This document shows positions 47,503 to 61,300 of a stretch of DNA of 64,000 nucleotides, one piece after another (positions within the stretch are counted from its first letter, which is position 1; each line of letters opens with the position of its first letter). The translations under genes and the position numbers were made by a program. This stretch comes from Otis tarda (taxonomy: Eukaryota > Chordata > Aves > Otidiformes > Otididae): NCBI GenBank assembly GCA_026413225.1, contig CM048552.1, positions 213,169,553-213,233,552 of the forward strand, read 5' to 3'. The notes beneath the pieces are model-generated. The model saw only the letters and a program-made list of their open reading frames with translations, did not search any database and had not been told where the DNA came from.

Positions 47503-47733
47503 TAAAGCTCTATGTGTCCTGTTAACCCATGCAACAGCTCCAGTGGTTGTATGGTCTACTGGGACCACCACATCCCTGCAGTTCTCTACCAACATCGCTC
47601 CTTACCTGATGCTTCTTGATGGCTTTGAGAACATCTAATGTTTCTGCTTTGTTTGACACAAAATGATGCAAAATGAAAGGCTATTCCTTAGCGAGCAGGG
47701 TTGCTAACACCTCCTCTCTTCTCTGTTTTACAG
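47503..47733. other. Short non-coding gap before orphan ORF
   Basis: This gap ends in a strong pyrimidine tract (CTCCTCTCTTCTCTGTTTTA) followed by CAG at 47731-47733, which looks like a splice acceptor. Confidence 0.5.
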
Positions 47734-47872
47734 CCACAACTGGCCAGATATGCTGACCAGGAAACTCAAATCTGTCCTGAGGAGCACAAAGAGGACACTG
47801 ACAAAAGCAACCTTTAAAGAGCTGGGGAGCATGAAGGAGGCTGGAATAAGTATTGAAGAGGATGAAATCTGA
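47734..47872 (+). CDS. Possible orphan terminal exon, unrecognised
   Basis: After a strong acceptor-like tract, an open frame of 45 codons runs to TGA at 47870-47872. It is charged, with KLKSVLRSTKRTLTKATFKE followed by an acidic end EEDEI. I do not recognise it. It lies 4.2 kb beyond the guanylate cyclase stop and no partner exon was found upstream. A second frame is also open for 27 codons, so chance is a real possibility. Confidence 0.2.
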
Positions 47873-50850
47873 GAAGAGCACAGCAAAGAACTAGTAAGGA
47901 TGGACACCTTGAAGCCAACCCAGCAGAGGAGTTCACACCTACCGTTTAATTCCCTTCCAGCCAAAAGCAGTATAAGTGATAAAGCCTTTTAGCTCTTGCA
48001 GGGGGTGAACCTGAGCAGGCAGATGAATCCTGACCATCATCTCTTACAAACCTAGGTACTAGCTCAGAGCTGTAAGTGTGCGTTTTTGGCAGGGGTCCAC
48101 TGGGGAGGAGAGTGATGGTGATGGTAGCGCCAGTTCTCCATCAGCATCTGTCACAAAGATGAGCCCAAAGAGTATTTTAGCTAGGTCTGCATGGTAGCAC
48201 AAACATGTCCGGCTTGCACTTGGGCCTGGATTTGAACAATAATACCAAATGCTAAAATGGTTTTATTGTAGGAAACTGGTTTCATGAAAATCAGTGCAAT
48301 TCAGAAGAAAATGGTTTTGACAACCGCAAAAAAAAAATTTTTTTTACCCCCCAACAAGGGGAAATTTTGAATCAAAATGTTTTGTTCCTTTATGTCAATT
48401 CAAGTTGAAACATTTTCTTTTATATTGACTTTTCAGCTGCAAATGCCATTTTAATGCTATTTTCAAACTAAAATGACAGTTTTGAAATGAAACAGTTTGG
48501 TATGAATCAATATTTGTTTCCAAATGCCAAAATGTGATTCTGCTCAAAATGTCAAAATATGTCATCTTCCCAATTCCAGATCTAAACTGGAAGAACATTT
48601 TGTTTTGCTTTATGCATACACGCACATAGCGTATCTAAAACGTTTTATGCTTTTCATCCCAAAGCAGGATGAAAGTGGAATGCCAAGATATTGGAAAACT
48701 GAGATGCAGAGAATGACATCCTGCAGTTCCTTTAGCTGAGTAATACTAATAAGATACGAATTTTCTTTCCTGCGAAAAGTGGGGCTGAGGGAATGAAAAG
48801 TACATCACTTAAGTGGTGAAGAGCCTAAAAAGCATCACTCTTTTTCCTTCCCGATCTCCAAGTGGTCTCAAAGGCACTTGTCTTAAAAGTAAGCTTCCCA
48901 GTGGGTAAAAAAAACCTTTCTGCATTTGGCCTGTAGGCACTTCTCACAAAGCACACTTCATCAAGATCAAATAATTTTGTTGTTGGCCACTTCTTCTTGC
49001 AGGTTTTTTACTCATGTTCAAAATCTGGCTTCTAACAAACTTCTGGGAATTGTTGTTCTCTCTTCCGCAAGGCTGAAGAGAACAGCAGATACGGTATTTT
49101 AGTCAATGTTATCACCAGAAGGTGCTCGTTGAAAACATGGAGACCTTTCTCAAGTTTAGTTGGAACTCTTCTCATCAAAACAACTAGAGCAGATTTTGAT
49201 CATTCAGTTGATAAATAAGAGCCAATAACCACTCACCAAACCTTCTTTGGTTATTGCAAATATCTTTATGAAATAAAGCTAAGGAAGATATTATTTTCAT
49301 GACTAAATCACCGTAGGAAGTATAAAATATGTGTACTGTCAAAGTGAGAGCTGTCTGGAGTGTAAACATCTGAAAAGTGAAAACGGAAAGGAAATTCATT
49401 AATGTTCTTTAATAACGAGATTTTACTCTGTGGCACCTGGTTTTGCGACAGGAGATTTTGCTTATCGTGTGATGGGAGTTGATATTGCAGGTGGGACAAG
49501 TTGGCCCTTGGAAGACGTCTGTCTCATCTGGCTCATGCGACACCTGAGCTGTCAAACAGGGCTTAAGAAAGCTTTCACTTTCTACACTGTGCTCACCCTC
49601 TTCGCAAATTAATTCAGGAATAAAGTCCCATGGAAGAGACACGGGCCAGGTAATTCTGTCTAAATATACAGTTCCAAGGAGGCGTGTAATCTGGTCTGTG
49701 CAAATGTGAGTTTAAAATCAAACGATTTCTGCATAATTCATGTCTTTTCCATTATTTTCTCATGTTAAAAAATGTCGATCGGTGCTGTTCTGTTATGTAG
49801 TGGTGTGGGTTCAGTCAACCTGACCTTACGTCTTCACTAATTGCAAGGTGTGGCAGGCAGAAAGGATATCTTCTCTATGGGGGGCAGATGATCTTTCCCT
49901 CTGCTCTTGGCATGATATTTCCATGCAAGTGAGAGTTGCATCAATGCATTTTCCTTGGAAAGGCCTATGCGTAGTCAAGACTGGCCTCCAGATGAAAAGA
50001 AATACCCACAATGATGTGCAAAAAGAGAATGATCTGGCTAAATATAGCCCTGTAAGGTAAGGACAGTCACCCAGAGAGGTCTCCTAACAGTCAGTGAAGG
50101 AAACAGGGACTTCACAGGAGTGTTTCTTAGGCTCCTACATGTGGATATCTCTGTGTGTGGAGTGTCTCATCTCCTGTTACAGTTAATGGAGACCAAGTCA
50201 AAAAGTCCAAGAAGTCTAATAACCCAGCTAAGCCTAAAATATGCCTTCATCTGGTAGCACAGTAACCCCTAAACTTCACTGACTGTTGGCAAGGTCCCAG
50301 TTCAAGTAACGGGAATCCGGTGCATGCAGAGATACTCAAATAGAGGTATCTGTGATACAATTCAGCTGCCTAAACACAGGTGCTTAATGCCATTTAGGAT
50401 GTCCTAGAGTACCTACAACATCCAGACAGAGCTGATAAATAAGAGATACGATCAGCTCCTTTTGCAATGGCAGCTGGAGACTAGACAGCAGATGCTAAGA
50501 CCTGAAATAATACTAGACAGGCATGTTTAGTGAGATAGACCTTTAAAGTCAGGTGTCTTAGTCAGAAGGTGGATCCCATTCTAGATGTCTTCGTTCAGAT
50601 GGATGAACCATGCCCTAAAAGTACTTGCCATCGACTCTTAACAAGAGCTGCATTGACCAGCTCAGATGGAGAAACCTACATAACAGATGACTAAAGTAAA
50701 GTTGGATGAACTTCACTGCCACGTAGATATCACCAGTTCAGGGGAGGTGCTGGACTCCCTGATCTTTTCCTGGGGTCTGGAAACTCTGTCAGTTGGCTTG
50801 GCTACATGTGCTAACCCTCTTCAAAACACTTGTTCTTCCCAGCACACTGG
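47873..50850. other. Intergenic, no gene recognised
   Basis: This is AT-rich sequence with an A-run/T-run palindrome near 48329-48346 and an AATAAA at 49272-49277. No transposable element or conserved coding sequence was recognised. Confidence 0.6.
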
Positions 50851-51231
50851 CGAAGAGAAGGCTCCGAGGAGGCCTTATAGCAGCCTTATAAGCCTTAGTG
50901 GCTTATGAGAAAACTGGAGACAGACTTTGGAAAAGGGCATGTAGTAATTGGGCAAGGGATAACGGCTTGAAACAGAAAGAAAGTAGAATTAGATTAGATA
51001 TAAGGAAGAAATTCTTTACTCTGAGGTTGGTGAGGCACTGTCCCAGGTTGCCCAGAGAAGCTGTGGATGCCCCATCCCTGGCAGTGTTTAAGACCAGGTT
51101 GGAAGGGGCTTTGAGCGACCTGGTCTGGTGGAAAGTGTTCCTGCTGAGGTCAGGGGGGTTGGAACAAGATGATCTTTAACATCTCTTCCAACCCAAACCA
51201 TTCTATGATTCTATAATTCTATGATTCAATG
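50851..51231 (+). repeat. CR1 LINE 3' fragment, diverged
   Basis: The fragment starts CGAAGAGAAGGCTCCGAGGA, includes AAGAAATTCTTTACTCTGAG and CCCAGGTTGCCCAGAGAAGC, and ends in TTCTATGATTCTATAATTC. It is about 380 bases of plus-strand CR1 with small indels. Confidence 0.92.
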
Positions 51232-54200
51232 AAAATGGATGTAAAGGAAAATACATATGAGCAGAAAACAAAATCTGTGAACTGACTTTCCCCTGAAAAA
51301 CTTCTCATTGATCCATTTAGCTGGTAATGTGAGCAGGTGGGACAGCAACCTTCTACTTCTGCTGTACATTAAAAGAAACATTTGTAAATGCATGAGAAAC
51401 AAACAACACACCTCTTTAACCTACCACTATGCAGATATTCTCCCTTTCAACATCCACACATGCATACAGACATGTGTATTTGAGTTTGGGGGTACTCTTT
51501 TTTTTTTTTTTATTTTGTACTTACCCACTAATAAATAATCATTCGAGTGTTTGTTTTTCTTAGTGCAACAAGAGGCAATTTAAAGGAAATTTTGGGTAGC
51601 CAAAACCTGAATTTTCCAGCTTACGACCATTTAAACAACAGGATTTCAATCTGCCCTTCTGCACACAGTTTTTGGATTCTTTCTTCAGCTTGTAGTCTTC
51701 TAAAATAAACAACATTCTTTGAATTGATTTAAAAAAAATAAAATAGTAGATCTGTGGGAAAGGGTAGCAGAGAAGCAAAGTTCTGATCACTGGCGACTTT
51801 AGTAATCCCAGGATAATTCTTAATTCTCTTTGAAGCCAGTGGTATTTTTCCCTCTTAATTTCAACAGGAAGAGGCCAAGGACTCATCCTTGAGTGTGATA
51901 ACCTCTGTCGTTAGAAAGCCATAAAGTATATTTATATTTTCCTGGCATTATTCTGTTTAGACAGGTTTAGGTTTACTCATGAGATTTCTTCCCCTACTGA
52001 CTGTGATTACAGTATCAGGCTCTTTTCTTGTTATTTTGCTCCTAAACCTAGTGTTTGGAGGTTGTAATAGGGAAGATGGGGGCTGGAAGCAGCAAATGTG
52101 AATTTTGTATCTCCGCAGCAGACTTCTCAGGTGATTGTGGACAAGTCACTTGGTGGGTTTCTCGGATAGTGAAGCGCACATGCTAGAAACCACTGTCACC
52201 AAGAACCTACCATGTGATTGCCGGAGGTTTTACCAGTAATATTATAGGGTGAATTTTAATGTAATCACGTAAACCCTGCTGAGAGTTGTAGAATATGTAT
52301 TTACGCACAATATACACTGTCTGAATATAGTTCATATTTCACACATTATTTTTAACAGTGAATTAAAACCAAATGCCAATAAAGATCCTTGGAGACCCAT
52401 CCCTCCACCTGAGTCTTGTTCTCATTTGTGTATTTACCTTCATCCCAGCTTACATTTGAGCTCTCAGTGCAGATAAGGTACCTGTGGAGACCCCTGTTCA
52501 TATATTGACTCCATTATTCAGTAATTTAGACGCAGATAAAAAAAGAAAATCCCAAAATACACAAACCAGCAGCAGGACAGTCAAGCAGAGGAGGTAGGAG
52601 AAGATGTAGAAGAACCTAAGGAAGGTATGGAGCAGCCACAGCATGGATGGGTGCCAAAATAGCTGCAAGGACCTATGTCTGGGAAAGTTTCCCATGACAG
52701 GGGATGCTAAAGTGAGGAGGGGGCAATATCACTCCTCACAGCATATTTCTCACTGGAAAACATCAAGGTGCTGGAGTTTGAGACTGCAGCCAGGAAAAGG
52801 GCTGAGGTTAAGTCTTCTGCAGCATTACCCTTCCTTGAACTCATGAAAATATGTTGTCCCTGTCCTGACATCCTCATGAAAAAACATCAGCACGTCCCTC
52901 TTTCCTGACGCTCTGGTTATTTCCCTTGGCGTTGTAGAGACATGTCCTTCAGTGGTGAGGTCAGGGATAGCTCCACGGTCACTGCAGCAGGAGCCCTCCT
53001 TTCCCTGCAATTGTCTGTCCTCACACCAGCAACGGATTTGTCCCTTTGTTGAATCCATGGGACACATCAGGCCAATCTGCTCCCTTCTGTCCATGCAACC
53101 CAGAACATGATGTGGCAAGGTCCTATGCACAGGGAACCCCTTTTTCCCCCTTCACCCACCTACTCACGCACTCTAACAGTGGTCATGAGATGGATGCGAG
53201 TCCACGGGCATTGCTGGTGAACGTGGGCCAAGGATTTCCTCCTGCTGGAGCCACACATTCTTGCACTCCCCTTCAGTCATACCACAAAGTTCTAGTGTGA
53301 CTTTCATCACTGACCTCATTTTTATTAAAAATAGTTGTTTTAATAAAAGAATAGGTGGGAGAAGGCAGAAGAGCTACAACTCTTCACACTCACACTGAAG
53401 CCACGTGAAATTGTTGCCTTAGATAAAACTCTTGCAGGCACAACTCAGCCTGATGAAGAGCTAAGGGACTGCTGTGTCAGCTTGTGGGGACAGTGCTCTA
53501 GGATACAGAGAGCTTCATGTAAGGGGAGGTTAGGTTAGCACAAAGAGCCAGAGGACCAGACCTCCCAAAATGCACCGAGAGCCATTGCATTCATGGATGA
53601 TTTCCAGACGCCGAATCAATGCAATCCTCTCCTCCAGCTTTCTGCAGCTGGTGGGTGAGCAGCAGCTCATAGGGCTCCTGGGCCAGTGATTGCTGAGACA
53701 GGCAGGCAGGTGAAGCTTTTTAGTATTCATCCAGCACTAGGATACACCCCCAAACTTCTTGAAGTGACCACAGGGAAGAGTTCCCAAGCTGATGAAACCA
53801 GCTCCACGTTCTGTGCAGTGTACGCAGCACCTCACACTTTTCCTCTGATGCTCATTACTTTACAGCTGTTGGTATCAAATTTCGTTCACCATCCTTTTCC
53901 TCATTCACTAGAGTTCCTCACAATCCTCCCCAAGCCTGACTTCATGGTATCTACAGATGTCAGTCTCCCTTGGTTCTCCTTCCTTCCTTGACCAACGTCT
54001 CTGAGCACCTCTAAATTCTGCAAAACAGTGCAGGACCCAGTGGGCGACTGCCAGGACCACCCACAAAAGTTGTTGCACAATGAGTCCTGATCTTGCGATT
54101 CTCCTCTCTGGTTCCTGCCTCCACATCAGTCTTGATCCATGACTCTTGCCTTTCACTTTGTCATTACTTGGTGCAATACAGTCTCCTTTCCTGCACAGGA

Positions 54201-54412
54201 CCTGCTTAAGATCTCCTGAAAGTCAAGAACAATTTTGTCAGCTGGTTCCCTTTTATTGACTGCTTTCATTGACACATTAAAATAATTTGATTCAAAGGAA
54301 TTAAATGCCCCTTTTGTCACTATCTCTTCTCAAGTTGGGGCTGTCCAGGAGCCAAACTAGATGGTATAGACTGCAGGCACAGTTATAAAAAGCTATACTA
54401 CAGACTCTGAAA
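51232..54412. other. Intergenic, no gene recognised
   Basis: The interval includes a poly(T) run near 51499-51512. Short ORFs show no recognisable motif. I see no transposable element. Confidence 0.6.
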
Positions 54413-54542
54413 ATCATAGAATCATAGAATCATAGAATGATTTGGGTTGGAAGGGACCTTCAAAGGTCATCTAGTCCAACCCCCCTGCAAGGAGCAGGGA
54501 CATCTCCAACCAGATCAGGTTGCTCAGAGCCTCATCCAGCCC
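54413..54542 (-). repeat. CR1 LINE 3' end fragment
   Basis: Repeated ATCATAGA units lead into GATTTGGGTTGGAAGGGACC, CTAGTCCAACCCCCCTGCAA and CAGATCAGGTTGCTCAGAGC, the reverse complement of the CR1 3' end. It shows little divergence and is among the youngest-looking copies here. Confidence 0.93.
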
Positions 54543-57500
54543 CATTTTCACAAAGCTAGATATCTCAAACATTTTTCATTAACATAGGCAGAGAAGCTCA
54601 AGGAAAGTCGATATAGGGCCAAGGACAAAATACGAAATACGTTATATCTACGTGGCCCTGATGTCCAGATGAAAACCACAATATGATGGATGAAATCCCA
54701 GTTGGTCTCAAACAGAAGGGATTTATTAGCATTGAGGCTTTTTTTTGCAATTGTTGTTAGAGTTTGCCTAGTTGCAAATACTCTGCAGTTTTCAAAGGGA
54801 AAATGGTCTGGTTTTCTAACAGTTTGTTTGCCAGACACCTCAGCTGCCCATCTGCTGGGCTATCTCAGCTACCAACTCCAGCCTTTCGCTGCAAAGCAAC
54901 CCCGGAGGCAGATGTCTCCGATCCAACCTCCACATCCAATTTCCTCCTTTATTTATTTTTTCATTCAAAAGCTGGAACTGAAATAGCGTTTCAAAATATC
55001 GAAATCCTGCAGGAAACCAACTGACCTTTCTCCACGCTCGTCAGAAAACTGTAGGCAGGAAGAGAAGGCAGCAAACAGACTCTGTGTGGCTGGAGCTCCA
55101 GTCTTGAAGTCTCTGCTCACCATCCGAACGTCGTGTAGCACTGCACAATATCTGACGGCAGATGTACTGCAATTAACTGCTTTAATAACCATGACTTATT
55201 GAATTTTTTTTTTTCTCTGGTAGTACCAGAGGGTTTTAACCATGTATGAAAGTCTGGTGGTGTACAAACTCCTTACACCTCTCTGCATGTGAGCGTTGCT
55301 CTGGCACGTTATTGCTTTAAAGAACAAACCTGAAAATTGTTAATCTGATTACTGCTGATGTTAAAGGAAGTTCAGGGTTGGCTCTGAACATGCATTTCAT
55401 GACTCAGGGCTGTTTGCAGTAAGAAAGCATCACAAGAGCAGCGCGTTCCTTGCCAATCCTTGTTTTGAGCTGTCTGTGAAATCTTGGCACCGTGTCCCAA
55501 GAACGCTGTGTGGAAACAAAGCTTTTGTTTAACCTACTTGTGTGGGCTCCCTGCAGAGGTGATTATCTGCCTGGCCAAATCTGTAACTCTAGCTCCCCAA
55601 ACACCATCATCACATAGAAAGCACCGGAGGGAATAATCACAGGTTGTTACCCAAAGAAGGTGCCAAAGTTGATTCACGGAGGGATATCGTAGAGGTTGTT
55701 CTGGTTGACTGCACCTGTCAGTACTGCAGCACAGTCAGAACAAGAGGGAAATGTGACTGATACTCATGGTGGGTCCAAGCCTCAGGTCCAATCTGTAGGG
55801 TGACCCAGCGGACGCTGCTTCCTGGGCTATGGAGAGGAGGGATCAGCCTGAAAACCTTTTCCTCTCTACACCTACTGCTGTAGCTTTGTCCTGATGGCTG
55901 AGTACTGAGAAGGGTGCGGACTGTCCAGCACATTGCTGTGTGTGGAACAGGACAGGAGATACGAGATCAGGTGAGGTTACAAGACAAAGATCTTCACTTA
56001 AGTGAGCCATGAACGTGCCTTGGTTATACATTTAGATACTATTGTCCAGATGTGCCCAGTCAGCAGAAGATGGGCAGGTGGAAAGTAACTGAGTAAACAA
56101 AAGCTGAGGAGTCTTCTGGCTGTGGTAGGACAGAAAGTTTTACACCCTGAGGCATCTCCAGCACATCATTCCCCTATATCTGGAACATCAGGAGGCTCTG
56201 AGCACTCAAAGCAAACCACCTTGCATGAGACTTCTGTGTGGCCTTAGAAAAGGAAAAGCACAAAGGGATGCTCCTCAGAAAGCAATGGTGCCTGGCACCC
56301 TTCCCTGGCACTGGAGCCAGCTAACCTCCCAAACACCTAAACCAGAGTATCCCTAGCCCCAGACGTGCCCTGAAATTGATCGAGGGGGTTCTTGTTGGCC
56401 TAGAGACCATCAGTGGCAGCAATTTAGCAGTTGAATCCAGCAACCAAGAACTGGTGACTGGTTCAGATGGAGCTACCGTGAGACAGATAGGCAGACAAGT
56501 ACCACCACAGTCACTGGACAATGTGCTATAAATGTTTGATTTGGACACTACGGACACCACCTCCATGTTGCTTAAAGATGCATGAGTCCAGGGACATGGT
56601 GTACTCATCCCTGTGCACGGCTTCAAAACACAATCCAAGGCAAATATGAAATCAGGATAACAATCTATAGAAGAGCTTGCAAACCTCAAGGGCTCCAAGG
56701 GCTGAAGGCTGTTTTCCCAAACTGGAAAGACTGTAGTTTCACTTGGAAATGCTGAGTGGTAAACGAAGGTGTTCAGACAAGAAGTTTCCCTGGTTCACTT
56801 CCCAGTAGAGACAGACAAACCCTTTCAACCTGAACACAGCCTGAGAAGCCATCTTTGCTGCTCTTCCCGCTGTAATAGGTCATCCCAAAGAGAAAAGCCT
56901 GTGAACACCAAGTTCAGGCAATGCCTTTTATATTTATGTAAGTCCTGAGAGCTGCAGTGTTGGACGCACTTATCCTCGCTACCTCATGTCCAGGTGCTGG
57001 ATGTGTTTGTAGAAGGCGTGGAGGGCTGCGTGGCAAATCCCTCTGCTTTTTGCAGCTACAAGAGGAAAAGAGTGAAAATATGGTGTTGAGACCTTGCTGA
57101 ACAGAAAAGAAACCCCACGAAGCAGCTAAAGGAATAAACCTCCTCCAAGCTTTCAGTCCAGGGTCACCTTTCTCTCTGTGCCCTCCTGCTAACGCAGACT
57201 GGCACGCTGTAGAGAAAAGCACATCCATGCTGTGGCAGTTATTTTTGTGCTGTCCTGTATTTGCTACAGAAACTGGTCCTGGAAAAACATTTTGCTCTTG
57301 TTTTTGCACAGCTCATCCAGTTTCAGCAGAATTTATTTATAGAGAGGAAAAGGACACATGAAGAGCTCACTGGTCTCTCCAAGGTGGAACAAATATTTAA
57401 TGATACTTCTATTATTTTCATGTTGAATTATTTTAACTGAACTAAATGTTAATACAATCACAGTACGGTGGAAAATCTTTAGCATTAAAAAACACCAGCT

Positions 57501-58130
57501 ACAGCCAAAGAGGATGATTAACTACCACTCACATCTGCAACGTTCAGGTTCAAGATAGAATTCAGATGAAAACATTTTCTACCCTGTATTTCAATGCCTA
57601 TGCATATGCACATACAGATATATGTACACATGCATATATGCATATATTTATATATTAAAAATATACACGTATGCATACAATTAATCAGCAGCCATTCACC
57701 ACCAGAGGGCAGGCAAAGTATACACAAATCAGTTGTCCTATGTGTTCCCTGCACGTCAATGAGCAAATTCTTCCGTGGCCAGAAAGGTGTTGCCAATGTT
57801 TTCTTTGACCCTCTCCAATGACTTTCTTACCCTGAATCTTAAGCCTTACAACAACCTCATGTGGCACAGTGTGCTGGCTATTTTCTTTGTTTGTTTAGAA
57901 ATTCTCTACTTTTTTTTTCAAGGATGAAACGAGTTGAGTTGGGAGCAGTTCACCACCAAGTAACCACAGTGAGTGTCACATGTGAAAGGTGAGAAGCTTC
58001 CTCAGTGTTGTGGCTGCAAGAGGAATAGATATTGAGACGTGTCCTGAGTCCTAGGAAAAGCTTATTTCATCCATTGAGATATGAATTGTGCTAGCAGAAG
58101 CATGGACCTTCTGGATAAACCAGATATCAT
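54543..58130. other. Intergenic, no gene recognised
   Basis: No conserved coding sequence was found. An AT-rich stretch of alternating purines and pyrimidines occupies about 57591-57685. Poly(T) runs lie near 55205-55215 and 57910. Confidence 0.6.
57591..57685. repeat. Alternating purine-pyrimidine tract
   Basis: CATATGCACATACAGATATA, TGTACACATGCATATATGCA and further ATATA and CGTATGCATA units run for about 90 bases with few breaks. Confidence 0.75.
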
Positions 58131-58363
58131 ACTAGATATAGGGAAGAAATTTTTTACGCTGAGGGTGGTGGAACACTGTCCCAGGTTGCCCAGAGAGGTG
58201 GTGGATGCCCCATCCCTGGAAACATTCCAGGCCAGGTTGGCCAGGGCTGTGAGCAACCTGATCTGGTTGGAGATGTCCCCGCTCCTTGCAGAGGGGTTGG
58301 ACTGGGTGGCCTTTGAAGGTCCCTTCCAACCCAAACCATTCTGTGATTCTATGATTCTGTGAT
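58131..58363 (+). repeat. CR1 LINE 3' fragment
   Basis: ACTAGATATAGGGAAGAAAT begins the match. GAGGGTGGTGGAACACTGTC and GGTTGGACTGGGTGGCCTTT follow, and the end is GTGATTCTATGATTCTGTG. Confidence 0.93.
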
Positions 58364-61300
58364 AGGAACAATGAGCAAAGAAGATCTTCTCTGTTTTTCA
58401 CTCATGCTATGGAGAGGATAAAAATGCAGGAGTCTTGACTCCAGAAAGTAATTCCTAAGAAGCATGCTCCTCCAACTAGGAGATGCTTATGATATGGCAC
58501 AGACAGACCTTCTACATATGATGGTTCATGAGATCTGTAAGGATCATTGTGTAAAACCCACTGCCTTTGACTTAGGGATAGTATAGTCTATCCCCAGAAG
58601 CTCCATCCCAACTTGTTAACAAAGATCTTTGCCTTTGTGTACAAGGAGATGCTTTATTGGGTTACAGAGGTTCCTTAGGGTAGGACTCCTGCTCAGGGTT
58701 TTGCTCAGTGGGGTCATAGATGTCAGACCCTCAAAGCAGCAACAGAATGACAGAATGACTTGTAAAGTTTGTAACACATCCAGAAATATCAGCCCTAAGT
58801 GGCTTCTCTCAAGGAAACCTGGAAAGTGTTTTAAGTTACTGATATGTCTAACCTGGGCAGGAAAGCTGGGATTTATACCAGCAGGAGGTATACCCACAAC
58901 CAGCCAAAAAAAAATCAGTTCTTTGTTTCCTGACTGTGAGAGGGACTCATTTCCTTTAACTCTGAATCTATGTCTGTGTTAGTCACTCACCACTCCCTTC
59001 GTGTTCACAAGAGAAAGTAGGAGCTCCTTGTGAGTGACTCATCTGCTGGAGAACGAGACAAATCATGAGCAAGAAGGGCTTCCATTTCCCTCCATGAGCT
59101 GTGAAGGATATCAAGATCAGTGGTTCATTTGATAGATGCCAACCTTGCAGATGTCTACATTTGATCAGAGATATCTCATCTTTGTCACCCATTACATCAT
59201 TCTGGGTTTACAAATTTATGTAAGAAAAAGGAAACCAGGAGTTTACTTAGCTCCTCAATGCTGCTGCCGTAGCTTCTTCTACTTGTGCTTGGCAGGGGGC
59301 TGATGATACGTGTTTGAGCATAATTATCTGTGTTTCTGTGTTCTCTGTGTCTTGCACTAATGCTTTATACTCTCCATATAGTGCATTAAACTTCCTACTG
59401 GAAATGTAGCTGTGCAACAGCTCCAAATTTTTTGCTGAGTGCACCCCAGCTCTGAAATCTAGAAGATGTTCAGCGTCAATTAAATTTTCAGTGTTTGGAA
59501 AAATCAAAGATATTGATGAGCAGGATTAAAAGGACATTGTTTCCTTCAGGTTGTTGCCCTACGTCTGCTTTCTCTCTCCACTGAAATAGCTCCAATATTC
59601 CCCCACGTCTCCCAGTGTACCCCCGGCTTCATTTTTTGGTCTTGAGGGATTGTCAGATGGTGCAGGCACCTTTCTCCTCCAGGAGTATGTTCCACCTGAA
59701 GCACTGTGCACCAGAACTGCCGTGATGTACTGCGTCAGCACAGCAAGGAGCACACTCAGGGATGAAGCCAGGGTTTAAATATTTTTCCTCCGTGTAACAA
59801 ATCCAAAATACATCGTTGGGGGTGGGAGTTAGATTGTTCAAGAAAAGCCAACACACTGCACAGGAAGAAAAGATATTTTGGAAATAACCCAAAATCCAGC
59901 TGTAGGCTGTAAAAAAAAAATGCTTTCAATAAGTCATGACGTAGTGATGGATCAAGGGGCTATGGGAAGGATCAAAGGGTTTAAGGAACATGACAAAAAT
60001 AGAGCATTTCTAAGTCATTTCTTCTCTCCCTAGGATTATGATTGCAAATCTTTTTTTTTTTTTTTTCTCAGTATTTGCCTGAAAAATCAGTGTAGAAGGA
60101 GCAAAAGACAGGGCAGATCATGCTTTCCATCAACTGTAGCGAAACTGTTTTCCACAAGAGCTGAAAATTACCTGCTTCATGATCAGCTTCAAGTCCTTGC
60201 AGATGTAATGCCAGTTATCCCTTTGTAGCTTTCCTGCAGTAAGACACTACCGACCCAAAGTAAACATGATAAAGAGGTGGAAAGAGAAGGCATGGAAAAA
60301 AGGGAAAAATTTTATTTCAATGGTGGTTGAGAGCTTAAAGTCACTTTCACAAGGTCTGAGTCAATAGCAGGGACCCAAAATGCCAGGAGGAGAGGCCAAC
60401 TTTCCTCTTCATTCTCCTATCCAAAAGAAAATGAAAAGAAGGAAGAAGAATGGATGATATTTCATATTTTGGATGAAGTAGATCTCAAGAGAGAAACATG
60501 ATCTTTAATCCCATTAGCTCAGAAGACAGAGCAAACTGTTCTGCAGCTTGTTTGGCACCACCGGATTCATAGGTCCTCCTGCTATTGCAATGGCAGGCAG
60601 AGACAGAAGAAATATTTGCAAGAGAAACCGCATCAGCCTCATCTGGTTTGCCATTTCAAGATAAACCAGATTCGTCACACGGAGCGCAGTTTCCTGAACC
60701 TGTTGATAAAGCTTGGGATGTTTTCAAGGACAGGCTAGAAGATGCCCCTGCAGATGGCAGGGAGGATAGAGAAAGCCCAGAGACGCCTGAAAAATCTGAG
60801 TTGGATGCAGGCTGCTTCCGACCATCAGAGCTGTCAGGACACGTGCAAGGCAGAAGGTCTCTGCCCTTATTTCTGTCTTCTCGAGATGCTTACTGGGTAA
60901 CTTCGCTTGCAAGCCGTACCTCAAAGTCTCACTGGGCAATGGTGTAAGTCTGAGGCCCACAGCTGTTGGAAAATAAAACCAGAGGACCCCAGAGACAATT
61001 CCCCCTGCCACAATCCAAACATAAGTTCTATTTGCCCCATTTCAACCCCCAAAAAATGATGGGATGCTCTGCAGCTCCTGTGATACACATTTTCTTGCTT
61101 GGGAGTTTTACCCACATGTTTTCACTCTCCTTTTTCTCCTACTGTCTCACTGCCCCGTGTCCCAGCAATCCCCACATCTGGCCATTGTTTCCTCCCCAGC
61201 TGCATTTGTGTTACCTTCTGTGATCTCTCACTCTGTAGAAGATGCTTATCACCAAAGTCACCTCATCTAAATCCTGCAGTGGTACCTGCTCACGCTGGGA

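Noticed and set aside
59247-59507. 86-codon minus-strand ORF with alpha-helix-like composition
   Set aside because: I recognise no family, there are no supporting splice sites, and chance length is plausible.
60585-60947. 120-codon plus-strand ORF
   Set aside because: No domain, no exon-like boundaries and no neighbouring exons were seen. The length is not exceptional for 15 kb of non-coding DNA.
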